In this document: positions 1-7,625 of the stretch, in pieces | How the letters are laid out: the number at the start of each line of letters is the position of its first letter | How positions within the stretch are numbered: the first letter of the stretch is position 1 | Assembly: GCA_020440935.1 (NCBI GenBank) | Contig: JAGRNC010000076.1 | Coordinates: 1-9,744, forward strand | Length of the DNA: 9,744 nt | Direction of reading: 5' to 3' | DNA from: Leptospiraceae bacterium | GTDB lineage: Bacteria; Spirochaetota; Leptospiria; Leptospirales; Leptonemataceae | Notes under the pieces: generated by a model | Seen by the model: the letters and a program-made list of their open reading frames with translations, nothing else | Told to the model about the DNA's origin: nothing | Databases searched by the model: none | Program-made: the position numbers and the translations under genes

Positions 1-9
1 TCGCTTTAG

Positions 10-483
10 GGAATTCCCGCCTACCAGGAACGACAGGGCGATGGCTATTCCGAAGAAGTCAACTACTACAATCCTGCCCTCATCGATTGGATCGCCGATA
101 ACATTCCTTCGCCTTCCCTGCAAATCGCCGAGAATCTCAGCTTCCAGCGAGCGTACGATGTGATGTTCCGACGCAACGCGCATATACTTGCCCTTTCGTA
201 TGCAGAGTTGCAGAAAACTGGAAAGTTCAGCAACCTCGTAGAGCAATACAAGAATGCGCCTGGAAATGATCGGGTGGCTATGAAGTATACTCTACTGGCC
301 GATGCGCCCTATAACGATACCCTGTCCTCGGATGAAAACGATCAATACGGTTACAACTTTGACTCGGGCCATGCCGCTACATTCTGGTTGCGGCGCGGTT
401 TGGATGATACCCATGCGAATGTCTTCAAGCTTCTGAAAAAAGTATTCTCGCTCTACGATAGCGAATTCTTGAAACGACTCTAA
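10..483 (+). CDS. 3' part of a gene of unknown function, possibly interrupted
   Basis: The frame is open from base 10 to the TAA at 481-483 and gives about 157 residues. It is soluble-looking, with no membrane segment. I do not recognise the family. Visible marks are an N-terminal stretch with YYNPALIDWIADN, a central FRRNAHILALSYAEL helix, and a tail with FWLRRGLDDT followed by an amphipathic helix and YDSEF, which reads like the conserved end of a domain. A TAG lies in this frame at 7-9. The first ATG is at 160 and a GTG at 157, neither with a Shine-Dalgarno, yet 10-156 reads like real protein. So the gene probably comes from upstream and is either broken by the TAG or shifted in frame near base 10: frame 3 at the edge reads ALGNS just before the good frame takes over. 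Only nine bases precede the stop, so this cannot be settled here. A strong hairpin follows the stop. Confidence 0.6.
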   Translation, partial: GIPAYQERQGDGYSEEVNYYNPALIDWIADNIPSPSLQIAENLSFQRAYDVMFRRNAHILALSYAELQKTGKFSNLVEQYKNAPGNDRVAMKYTLLADAPYNDTLSSDENDQYGYNFDSGHAATFWLRRGLDDTHANVFKLLKKVFSLYDSEFLKRL

Positions 484-489
484 AGGAAA

Positions 490-519
490 CCCCTCGCCCG
501 GGCCGATCCGGGCGGGGGG
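490..519 (+). terminator. GC-rich hairpin after the first gene, no U-tract
   Basis: Bases 490-501 pair with 508-519 over 12 consecutive positions (one G-T wobble) around a six-base loop, starting seven bases after the TAA at 481-483. Almost all pairs are G-C. No T-run follows on the plus strand, so this is not a textbook intrinsic terminator. On the minus strand the hairpin would be followed by TTTCCTTTA. The position right after a stop still makes transcription termination or 3' end protection of the upstream mRNA the likeliest role. Confidence 0.55.
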
Positions 520-575
520 AAGCGGACTTAGCCAAATGGAACCGCGTAATAATAGCGATTTAGTGAAATAAACTT

Positions 576-604
576 TTGACAGATTCTGTATCGGCATGAT
601 GATC
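576..604 (+). promoter_or_regulatory. Possible promoter of the cytochrome operon
   Basis: A perfect -35 hexamer TTGACA lies at 576-581. Seventeen bases further is ATGATC at 599-604, a weak -10 match. Transcription would then start at about 610, on the ATG of the 632-residue gene, which has no Shine-Dalgarno. A leaderless mRNA would fit both facts. The -10 is poor, so this is only a candidate. Confidence 0.3.
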
Positions 605-609
605 GCGCC

Positions 610-2508
610 ATGCGAATTCGAAAGCTTCTACTACCAATCCTTCTGGCGGCCACGATCGGGCCGCAGTGCAAGCGGGAAACCTTTCGCGAACCCAAATATC
701 CCATGGCTCTGAAGCTCATCCAGAACAAGCCGGTGGATATCATCGCAGAACCGCTTAAGGAACAAAGAATTCGCTGGAATCCAGCAGCGGTGGAGTCCAT
801 ACCCATTGAGGGCTTTCTGGATATCGAATACAAAGATCAATATTACCGCTACGTCCAGCTCAAGTGCTCCGCCCCGCTGGAGTGCAACGGAAGCAAGGCC
901 TATGTGCCTCTGTCGCTTACACTGGAACTGGCCGCCGATCCCGACCAGGCCGAAGCCTATGCAGCCGAGAACCGCGACAAACATGAATTCTTGATCGTGC
1001 CCTCCGATCAGATGGTCGCACTCAATAAACTGCAGCAATGGATCGAGAATCCCGGTCAGAACAGCGTACCTGAGTTTTCGAATCAGAATCTGGCAAATCG
1101 GGCTCTGGATTTCTATCTCGACGGAATGAATCCGGATCTACAAGAGAAACGTCTGTCCGAATGGCTCTATTTGACGGTTCGCACAGAAGAGCCGCTCAAG
1201 CAAAGCTATAGAAAGCTGGTAGCTCACTACAAGGACGTCAGCGCGATCAGGGCTCTCTTTTCGCCTACCGAAGAAACTACACCACCATCGGGCGCCCAGC
1301 TAAGCGCCGCCCAGAAAGAATTTCTGACAAAGCTCGAATCCTACAGTAGCGAGCGCTATAATCAAATACTGCAAAACCTTACCTACGATTTTCCTTTTAG
1401 CGCGCCAAGTAACGATGCACTGGCCGTAAATTTTAATGCAAACCTGCGCCTTCCACTGCAGAAAGAAACGGTAGCCCGCACACTACTTACCGATGCACAT
1501 TATCAAGTGGAACGAATTCCCGATGCGGCAGAAATCCAGCGTGCGAGAGAAGAAGAAGCCGCTCGGCAAGAGGAAGACGATTCCTGGTTCAGCGACTCAG
1601 AGCAAGACAACAAGAAAGATCCGGCGCCACCGACCAAAGCGCCGCTGCTGGAACTTTCGCAAGCCACAGTTAATCCCGCCAATGGACTAGAACTAAAACT
1701 AAGCGGGCAGCAAATTGAAACGGTTTCCAGTATTAAGGCCGAGCTTCATAAGAATGGCCTTGCATTTGTAGTGAAAACCGAATCGGCACAGTCGAGCCCG
1801 GCCAGCGAGTCGGAGGATTCAGACAGTGCTTCGAGCCAGAGCAAGACGTACAGACTGGTGCCCGAAGGTCCCTCGAGCTACCTGATGGCCGCGCGATCCT
1901 CTACACTGCAAGATTATCGCAAACTTACAGATGAGGAAATCATGGCAAAGGACTCCTATCAGGAACGACTGTTACTGGCATCGCTGAAATACGGAAAGGG
2001 TAAATACGATCGCCAGAAGCGAAAGTTTCAGTATGTGGTGGCCCTGGACACGGTGGCATACTGGAAATTCCTGGCGATCGTTAAGTCTTCGCCCGCCATC
2101 GATACCCGTGCCAGCGACAAATACTCGGGTCCTGTGGAGCTGGAAGATAGCGCAGCCAAGGTTCGATGGGCGCAACATTACGACAAAGAAAGCAAACTGT
2201 CCGAGCTGAAGCTACACGGGCAGTACACAATGTGCGCACGCGAATGCTTCGACGAAAAAGTAGAAGTGACCTGCATGGATAACACGGCCACCAATACTCT
2301 CGTCACCGAATTCCCTGCCCGAGCCCTGGTCGCCAAAGATTCGGACAATCGCCTGGACGGGGTCCGCACCCTTCTAGTGCGCAATGCGAACGATGCCTAC
2401 CTTACGGATCTATGTTCGCAGGCCATGGGAATGCAGGTAATGACCGATTACGATGGCTGGATCGCCGGCCTGGACAATCGCACTCCCAGGGTAGCGTCAC
2501 TGAGGTAG
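610..2508 (+). CDS. Large exported or lipoprotein-like protein of unknown function
   Basis: The protein has 632 residues and I do not recognise its family. The N-terminus is a signal peptide: basic residues (R2, R4, K5), a hydrophobic core at about 6-16, then C20. The residues before C20 (IGPQ) make a poor classical lipobox, though spirochaetal lipoboxes are relaxed, so lipidation is possible but unproven. The rest is hydrophilic without another membrane segment. There are two acidic or serine-rich low-complexity stretches, near residues 313-340 (with EEEAARQEEDD) and 398-412 (SESEDSDSASS), which look like linkers between folded parts. Other cysteines are at 86, 92, 542, 546, 555 and 602; the pairs C86/C92 and C542/C546 could form disulfides in the periplasm. 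The ATG at 610 has no visible Shine-Dalgarno, but no better in-frame start exists and the signal peptide begins right there. The stop at 2506-2508 lies inside or just before the start of the cytochrome gene, so the two are probably translated together. A role with that cytochrome is inference from position only. Confidence 0.75.
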   Translation: MRIRKLLLPILLAATIGPQCKRETFREPKYPMALKLIQNKPVDIIAEPLKEQRIRWNPAAVESIPIEGFLDIEYKDQYYRYVQLKCSAPLECNGSKAYVPLSLTLELAADPDQAEAYAAENRDKHEFLIVPSDQMVALNKLQQWIENPGQNSVPEFSNQNLANRALDFYLDGMNPDLQEKRLSEWLYLTVRTEEPLKQSYRKLVAHYKDVSAIRALFSPTEETTPPSGAQLSAAQKEFLTKLESYSSERYNQILQNLTYDFPFSAPSNDALAVNFNANLRLPLQKETVARTLLTDAHYQVERIPDAAEIQRAREEEAARQEEDDSWFSDSEQDNKKDPAPPTKAPLLELSQATVNPANGLELKLSGQQIETVSSIKAELHKNGLAFVVKTESAQSSPASESEDSDSASSQSKTYRLVPEGPSSYLMAARSSTLQDYRKLTDEEIMAKDSYQERLLLASLKYGKGKYDRQKRKFQYVVALDTVAYWKFLAIVKSSPAIDTRASDKYSGPVELEDSAAKVRWAQHYDKESKLSELKLHGQYTMCARECFDEKVEVTCMDNTATNTLVTEFPARALVAKDSDNRLDGVRTLLVRNANDAYLTDLCSQAMGMQVMTDYDGWIAGLDNRTPRVASLR

Positions 2509-3890
2509 CTCTGAAGGGTACAGCAAATAAGTATTGGGCCGCCGTTATCGCATCGTCGGTGCTGACTCTGGCGGTCCTATACCTTCTTACATCGGCCTCT
2601 GTCCCACCCGATATCGACAAAGAGCACAATCAACAGATCCACACTTCCCGGTTCCAATCCGTGCCCAGAGAATGGCGCGAACTTGTGGCGCAAATGGCAA
2701 ATGGACCGCTGGCCACATATCCGGCTGCATTGCAGATGCAATGCCTTACCTGTCATGTTCTGGGAGCGCTGGACGGTCCGGCCGCCGATGGCTTTAGCCA
2801 GGGGATGCATCCGGTGGCATCCAGTAGCCTGGATCATCCATTCTTTGATCGTTCATCCGCCCAATGTCAAAGCTGTCATGCCAGCAATCATGCCGCCTGG
2901 AAGGAATCGGCGCACGGCAGAGCCTTTACAAATCCAATCTTCCAGCATGCCTTTCAGCGCGATCAAAAGGCCTGGTGCTTGAACTGCCATGCCCCGCTCT
3001 GGGAGCCCAAATCCATGGATGCCGCAGAAATCGCGCGAAATCCGGATTTTTCGGCCCTGTACGCAGAAGGAATCAACTGTGTTACCTGCCATGTGCGAAA
3101 TGGAACGATTGTAGGACCCGACGACTATGAAGGACGCGAGAATCAGCTATTCCATCCGGTGCAATATGATCCTGGAATGCGCAGCGAGTCTTTTTGCGCG
3201 AGGTGCCATCAATTCAATTTTGTAGCCAAATTGCACCCGATTCTACAGTACGAAGATAGCCCTGCCATGCAAAACACAGTGGCAGAATTCCGGCAGCACT
3301 TTAGGGGCGATGGAAAGAACTGCGTGGATTGTCATTACAAAGATGGATCCCATTCGCTTCGTTCGCAGGACAAACCCCTGAGCGACCGATTGACCCTGGC
3401 TATGCGCACCGTTGCAGATGGCGGCAACGACCGACCATCGATCCCTGCTGATCAGAAGAGCAATGCCAATGAACAGATAGCAGGAAAGCCTGGTACTACG
3501 AAAAAAGCCCCCGTTCGATTCGATTGGTCATTGCGCATGGATGGACTGGGGCATCATTTTCCCACCGGTGACTTGTTTCGTATTCTCAGTCTCTATGCAT
3601 ACGATTCCCGGGGAAGGCTACTCTATCGATACGATTTCAGAAAGGAAGTACGTGTAGTAGATCGAACTTTGATATCGGATTCAACACTCAGGCCACAGGA
3701 TGGCAACTATGTTGCACAGAAGAGTCGCAGCGTATTTCTAGATGGTTCGCCCGTTCGTTGTGAGCTGGTGTATCGACTTCAGGGCAGCATTGAATCGGAG
3801 ATCAGTAAGGACTTTTCTCCCGGCGTGCTGCGAAAGACAATTTACAGCGGGCCATGTAATACCCCCATACCACCACTCCCAGAGAAATAG
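2412..3890 (+). CDS. Membrane-anchored hexaheme cytochrome c (c554-like)
   Basis: This is a multiheme c-type cytochrome, expected to carry electrons in the periplasm. Counting from the ATG at 2412 (492 residues), six CXXCH heme sites are seen: CLTCH 111, CQSCH 152, CLNCH 189, CVTCH 223, CARCH 262 and CVDCH 304. One hydrophobic segment at about 42-60 acts as signal or membrane anchor. Extra histidines (for example in SNHAAWKESAHGRAF) can serve as distal heme ligands. After the heme part, a region at about residues 365-485 looks beta-rich and carries GHHFPTG (380-386), a motif typical of cytochrome c554-type multiheme proteins. The start is uncertain. The ATG at 2412 overlaps the previous gene by 97 bases and adds a 40-residue hydrophilic leader that looks like shadow translation. 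No ATG, GTG or TTG lies between it and the membrane segment. A CTG at 2511, four bases after GAGGT (2502-2506), would give 459 residues with a normal signal anchor. The electron donor and acceptor cannot be told from sequence. The c-heme maturation genes must lie elsewhere. Confidence 0.9.
   Translation: MFAGHGNAGNDRLRWLDRRPGQSHSQGSVTEVALKGTANKYWAAVIASSVLTLAVLYLLTSASVPPDIDKEHNQQIHTSRFQSVPREWRELVAQMANGPLATYPAALQMQCLTCHVLGALDGPAADGFSQGMHPVASSSLDHPFFDRSSAQCQSCHASNHAAWKESAHGRAFTNPIFQHAFQRDQKAWCLNCHAPLWEPKSMDAAEIARNPDFSALYAEGINCVTCHVRNGTIVGPDDYEGRENQLFHPVQYDPGMRSESFCARCHQFNFVAKLHPILQYEDSPAMQNTVAEFRQHFRGDGKNCVDCHYKDGSHSLRSQDKPLSDRLTLAMRTVADGGNDRPSIPADQKSNANEQIAGKPGTTKKAPVRFDWSLRMDGLGHHFPTGDLFRILSLYAYDSRGRLLYRYDFRKEVRVVDRTLISDSTLRPQDGNYVAQKSRSVFLDGSPVRCELVYRLQGSIESEISKDFSPGVLRKTIYSGPCNTPIPPLPEK
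2502..2506 (+). promoter_or_regulatory. Shine-Dalgarno candidate for a CTG start of the cytochrome
   Basis: GAGGT lies across the end of the upstream gene (its stop TAG is 2506-2508) and four bases before an in-frame CTG at 2511. It is the only good ribosome site near the point where the signal anchor begins. It supports a short-form start, but CTG starts are rare and the spacing is short. Confidence 0.35.
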
Positions 3891-4340
3891 ATGGACATTG
3901 AAATAACATCGGATACGAAACGAATCGATGCAGCAGTAGTACATCGCTACTTGAGCGAAGAATCCTATTGGGCTGCCGGTCGAACCCGAGAAAAGGTAGA
4001 GGCAATCCTGAAGCAAGGGCTGCATTTCGGCGTGCTCAATGATAAAAGCCAGACCATCGGTTATGCACGGGTAATTTCGGACTTCCTGACAATCTACTAT
4101 CTGGCGGATGTATTTATTCTACCCGAATACCAGGGGCAAGGCATCGGTAAGCGCCTGATGGAGCATATCCTCAATCACCCGGACCTCATTGATCTGGTGG
4201 CGCTGCTAATTACAAAGGATGCTATGGATTTCTATAAGCCTTACGGATTTCAGGCAGTCCAGGAAAGAAACCGCACTGCTATGATTGTGACGGCTGCAGA
4301 GCGACGAAATCTTAGCATAAAGGATCATCCGTCTCAGTAA
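3891..4340 (+). CDS. GNAT-family N-acetyltransferase
   Basis: The protein has 149 residues, the usual size for a single GNAT domain, which moves an acetyl group from acetyl-CoA to an amine. The acetyl-CoA pyrophosphate loop is clear as QGQGIGKR at residues 81-88, preceded by the beta-4 strand YLADVFILPEYQ. The C-terminal part has FYKPYGF, the usual beta-6/7 region of the fold. The segment SYWAAGRTREKV followed by FGVLNDKSQTIGYARV is typical of a widespread small subfamily whose substrates are mostly unknown, so no substrate is given here. The protein is cytoplasmic with no signal. The ATG follows directly on the cytochrome TAG (3888-3890) with no spacer; only AGAGA at 3881-3885 resembles a ribosome site, so translation probably depends on the upstream gene. 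A functional link to the cytochrome is not obvious. Confidence 0.9.
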   Translation: MDIEITSDTKRIDAAVVHRYLSEESYWAAGRTREKVEAILKQGLHFGVLNDKSQTIGYARVISDFLTIYYLADVFILPEYQGQGIGKRLMEHILNHPDLIDLVALLITKDAMDFYKPYGFQAVQERNRTAMIVTAAERRNLSIKDHPSQ

Positions 4341-4541
4341 ACGGAGGTCTGCCGTCTGCTGTCGGCCGTCTTCCCAGGAAAGCTATCGCAAGAATTCGAC
4401 CTAGCCTGGCAAAACCGATTCCAAGGTAAGACCTGGATGAACGGGCGTCCCGGCCGGACAGTACACAGACCAGGGGAGAAAGCAATAAGCGAGCGCTAAA
4501 GCAACAGCAAATCGCAGAAACATCGACTACCCATCGGGCAG
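4341..4541. other. Convergent intergenic gap with weak hairpins
   Basis: The plus operon ends at 4340 and sbcC ends at 4542 on the other strand. No gene is visible between them. A six-pair hairpin with one bulge lies at 4421-4436; on the minus strand TTTT follows six bases later. A four-pair CGGG/CCCG hairpin lies at 4442-4452. A short direct repeat GCCGTCT occurs at 4351-4357 and 4365-4371. None is strong enough to name as the operon terminator. Confidence 0.4.
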
Positions 4542-4542
4542 T
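4526..4542 (-). terminator. Hairpin overlapping the sbcC stop
   Basis: On the minus strand ACTGCCCGATGGGTAGT folds into seven pairs (one G-U) with a three-base loop and begins on the last base of the sbcC TGA. The T-run after it is poor (GTTTCT a few bases on), so it is a weak terminator candidate. Confidence 0.35.
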
Positions 4543-7500
4543 CAGGATACCCCCACAAGTTCCAGACGCGATCCTTTCATTCCTTTTCGCACCTTGATCT
4601 GGCAGGGAATGGTTCGCTTGAGTTCGGCCACATGCGAAATGATCCCCACCATACGATTCTCTCGGATTTCTTCCAGAACCGACATCGCACGATTCAAGGT
4701 TTCTTCATCCAGAGTGCCAAAGCCTTCATCCAGGAAAAGAGAATCCATTTCTATACGCCCGGCCCGTTCCTGAATCACATCGGCCAGGCCCAGGGCCAGC
4801 GAAATAGAGGCCAGAAACTTCTCTCCTCCAGAAAGGGACCGCACCGTTCGAGCCACTCCCGTATGCGCATCCATGATGTCCAGGTTAAGGCCCGCCTGCT
4901 TGTTGCGCTGCTCTACGCTACTGTTAACCAGCAGCTGGTAGCGACCATCCGAAAGTCGATGCAGTCGCTGGTTTGCATGACGCGCCACTTCCTGAAGGTA
5001 ATAATGCAATATGAAAGTCTCAAAATGCACGCGGCGATTATTTCGGCCGGTTAGATCGTCGGCCAGTTGGACCAGAGCTGCGGTGCTCTGACGCAATTCT
5101 TCCAATCGCGAGCGAAGCTTTGCCTTCTGCTGCAGCACTCCGCCCAATTCGACCTGTTTGGTTTGGTCTGCTTCCAGTGCATTTTGCAACTCCAGAATGG
5201 TCTGCTGTAGTCCCTGTAAAGCGGAGGCCGTGGATTCCAGATCGGGAAGTTTCTGACCCTGTAGTTCTGAATCCACTGTTTTTAGACTTGTCTGCACTCG
5301 ATCCATGGATCGATCCCATTGTTCCCAGGCGACTCGATGATCGTTTAATGCATCGGAAGTTAAGGAATCTTTGCGAACTTCCTCGGGATCGTTGAATCCC
5401 CGTTCTTTGCATTTCTTTTTCAGGTCCCTGGTCGCAATATCGATCTCCCGTTTGAGAGTGATCTTTCGTTCGGCGTAAAAGGTAAGAGATTGCTCTGTTT
5501 CTATGCGGTCTTCCTGAAACTGCGCACTGAGCTTATCCATCGCGCTGATTTCATTTTCCAGGTCGGCGATTTCCTTTTGTAGAGCATCCATTTCTGAGGC
5601 AGGATCGGAAATTCCATCCAACTCTTCTTCGATCGACTGGCACAGTGAATCCAGGGCTGCCATACTTGCATCCGATTCGGCTATTTCGCGATTGAGGGAA
5701 TCGATGGTTTCCGTGCTGGTTGTTACATCCTTCTGATGCGAAAGGCGCAGATCGCGCTTCTCTGCCAGCGTTTGGCTGTCTGCCTTGCTTCGCTGCAGTT
5801 TCTTTTCGGCTTCCGCCAATGCTCGTTGGCTTTCTTTGATTCGTGCACGAATGGCAGAATGACTTTTCTTTATCGCCGCTGCTTGCTGGCTCTTTGTAAT
5901 GTCCAGTTCGTGCAACCAATCCAGAGATAGCCCATCGGAAACCAGCAATCGATCCCTGATCTGGCGGACTTCTTCGCCACGGGCCTGGATCGATCCCAGT
6001 AATTGGCCCAGCGAGTCCCGCGAATGCTGCAGATTAAACCTGGCATTTTGCAGCCGCTCTTCGTCGGTAAATGCAGCGCTCGAATGCGCCGGGGCCGGAT
6101 GCTCGGTGGAACCGCACACCGGGCATGCATGCCCTTCTTCCAACTGCAAGGCCAGCGCCCCGGCAAGCGAACTTTCCTTCTGAGCCTCCAGCGACCGGAC
6201 GGCCTCTTCGTTCATGGCGCAGGACTTCTGGAGGTCTTGTAAGAGGCTTTTCGAGTCCAGCAGACTCTGCAGCGCCGATGATAGGTCTTCCAATCGCTGA
6301 TGCTCGGATTGGAGAGCAGAAAGTCCATTGGAATGGTCGGTAAGCTCGGCGGCGCTATCTTCCAGGCGCTTTAGTTCGATTTCCAGTTTTTCCAGGGATC
6401 CCTGCAAAGAGGATTTCTGTTTGGTCGCTTCTGCGCGCCGCTGTTCCAGTTTCTGGTGGGCCTTCTTCGCTTCCACTCTTCTGGATTGTAGTTCGGACAG
6501 TTTTCTTCGCTTTGCCACCAGAGGACTGAGAAATGCAATTCGATTCGAGCATTTCTCTTTTTGTTCCAGTAGATCCTTGCGCTTCTCTTCCCTTCGCTCC
6601 TGTTCAATGGCCCGGTTTTCCAGCGATTTCTTTCTCTGGATGCAATCGTTCCATTTCTGGTCGGCTTCGGCGGCCTCGGATTCCAGATGCTCTAACTGCT
6701 GCAATGCGCCAGCAAGCTCGGCGGCTTTCTCCGCCCTAAGGATTCGCTTTTTGAGGGAGTCCATTTCTGGTCTTTTACCCTCTAATTCGCTAGCTTCTCT
6801 TTTTAAAACATCCCTCTGCTGAAACAATCGAAGTAGTCGTTCCTCCTTTTCCTTTTGCAGAAGTAGCTGGTCACGCTTTTCGGATTGCTCCTTTAACGCT
6901 TTCCTGGTCGCTTTGATCCGATTATGCAGTTCTTCGTTTTCCTGTTCTAGTCTGGCATCTTCATATTTTTCATCCAGCTCGGCAAGCTGGGTTTGCAGAG
7001 CGCGACTTTCCGCCACGGATTCATTTCTCTGTTCGTTGATGGATCTTGCGATGCGCGTATGATCCGCCGTGGGAAATAACTTGCGCATTATTTCCTGTCG
7101 GCCACCGCTTTCTTCTTCCAGGAACCGCTGAAACTCGCCCTGTGGGAGCAGGATAATGCGCGAGAATTCATCTCTGGAAAGATGGATCATCTGCTCGATG
7201 CGAGCCGTCAGCTCGGAGGCCGATTTAACATCCTTTACAGGAATCGTTTTGGGATCGGCCCGATCCCCTTTCAACTCCCAGAAGCCCTGCTCTTTTCTTT
7301 CGCGTAGCTCTCCTTTGCTGGCGCCGCGGGAAACTCGATACACTTCCAAGGAACGCTCAATTCGATACTTCTTACCTCCGGCCGCAAAGTCCAGTTGCAC
7401 GAGAACTTGGCCTTCGGGATCGGTATGATTACACTTAATCGTTGCTTCTTCTCGCGTTCCGCCTGGTTTTCCGTACAGCGCATAGAGCATTGCATCGAAT

Positions 7501-7625
7501 AGCGAAGTTTTGCCGCTTCCGGTGGGCCCGGAAATTAGGAAGATGTCATCCAGCGACTGAAAATCGATTTCCTGTCGGTCTGCAAAGGGTCCAAAATTCT
7601 CGAGGCACATGCGAAGGGGCTTCAA
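4542..7625 (-). CDS. sbcC: SbcC, Rad50-type ATPase subunit of the SbcCD nuclease
   Basis: SbcC is the SMC-like ATPase that, with SbcD, opens and cuts hairpins and protein-blocked DNA ends, helping to remove palindromes and repair double-strand breaks. The length, 1027 residues, is normal. Walker A is GPTGSGKTS at residues 33-41. Next come two long coiled-coil arms, about 180-490 and 520-860, rich in E, K, L and Q. They meet at the zinc hook CPVCG (501-505), where two molecules pair through Zn. The ABC signature LSGGEKF is at 931-937 and Walker B ends with D966-E967 in LFLDEGFGTLD. No key residue is missing. The start is TTG at 7625-7623, inside a TTGA overlap with the sbcD stop, and it has a perfect AAGGAGG ribosome site seven bases upstream. 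The neighbour sbcD confirms the complex. The protein acts in the cytoplasm on the chromosome. Confidence 0.97.
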   Translation of the reverse strand: MKPLRMCLENFGPFADRQEIDFQSLDDIFLISGPTGSGKTSLFDAMLYALYGKPGGTREEATIKCNHTDPEGQVLVQLDFAAGGKKYRIERSLEVYRVSRGASKGELRERKEQGFWELKGDRADPKTIPVKDVKSASELTARIEQMIHLSRDEFSRIILLPQGEFQRFLEEESGGRQEIMRKLFPTADHTRIARSINEQRNESVAESRALQTQLAELDEKYEDARLEQENEELHNRIKATRKALKEQSEKRDQLLLQKEKEERLLRLFQQRDVLKREASELEGKRPEMDSLKKRILRAEKAAELAGALQQLEHLESEAAEADQKWNDCIQRKKSLENRAIEQERREEKRKDLLEQKEKCSNRIAFLSPLVAKRRKLSELQSRRVEAKKAHQKLEQRRAEATKQKSSLQGSLEKLEIELKRLEDSAAELTDHSNGLSALQSEHQRLEDLSSALQSLLDSKSLLQDLQKSCAMNEEAVRSLEAQKESSLAGALALQLEEGHACPVCGSTEHPAPAHSSAAFTDEERLQNARFNLQHSRDSLGQLLGSIQARGEEVRQIRDRLLVSDGLSLDWLHELDITKSQQAAAIKKSHSAIRARIKESQRALAEAEKKLQRSKADSQTLAEKRDLRLSHQKDVTTSTETIDSLNREIAESDASMAALDSLCQSIEEELDGISDPASEMDALQKEIADLENEISAMDKLSAQFQEDRIETEQSLTFYAERKITLKREIDIATRDLKKKCKERGFNDPEEVRKDSLTSDALNDHRVAWEQWDRSMDRVQTSLKTVDSELQGQKLPDLESTASALQGLQQTILELQNALEADQTKQVELGGVLQQKAKLRSRLEELRQSTAALVQLADDLTGRNNRRVHFETFILHYYLQEVARHANQRLHRLSDGRYQLLVNSSVEQRNKQAGLNLDIMDAHTGVARTVRSLSGGEKFLASISLALGLADVIQERAGRIEMDSLFLDEGFGTLDEETLNRAMSVLEEIRENRMVGIISHVAELKRTIPCQIKVRKGMKGSRLELVGVS

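Noticed and set aside
4351..4371. Direct repeat GCCGTCT as part of a CRISPR or attachment site
   Set aside because: There are only two seven-base copies with no further units and no integrase nearby.
4632..5054. 140-residue plus-strand open frame over the 3' end of sbcC
   Set aside because: It lies antisense to the conserved signature and Walker B region, which explains its open frame.
6328..6822. 164-residue open frame on the plus strand inside sbcC
   Set aside because: It is antisense to the coiled-coil part of sbcC; its S-, F- and C-rich composition is what complementing E/K/R-rich codons gives, and no ribosome site precedes it.
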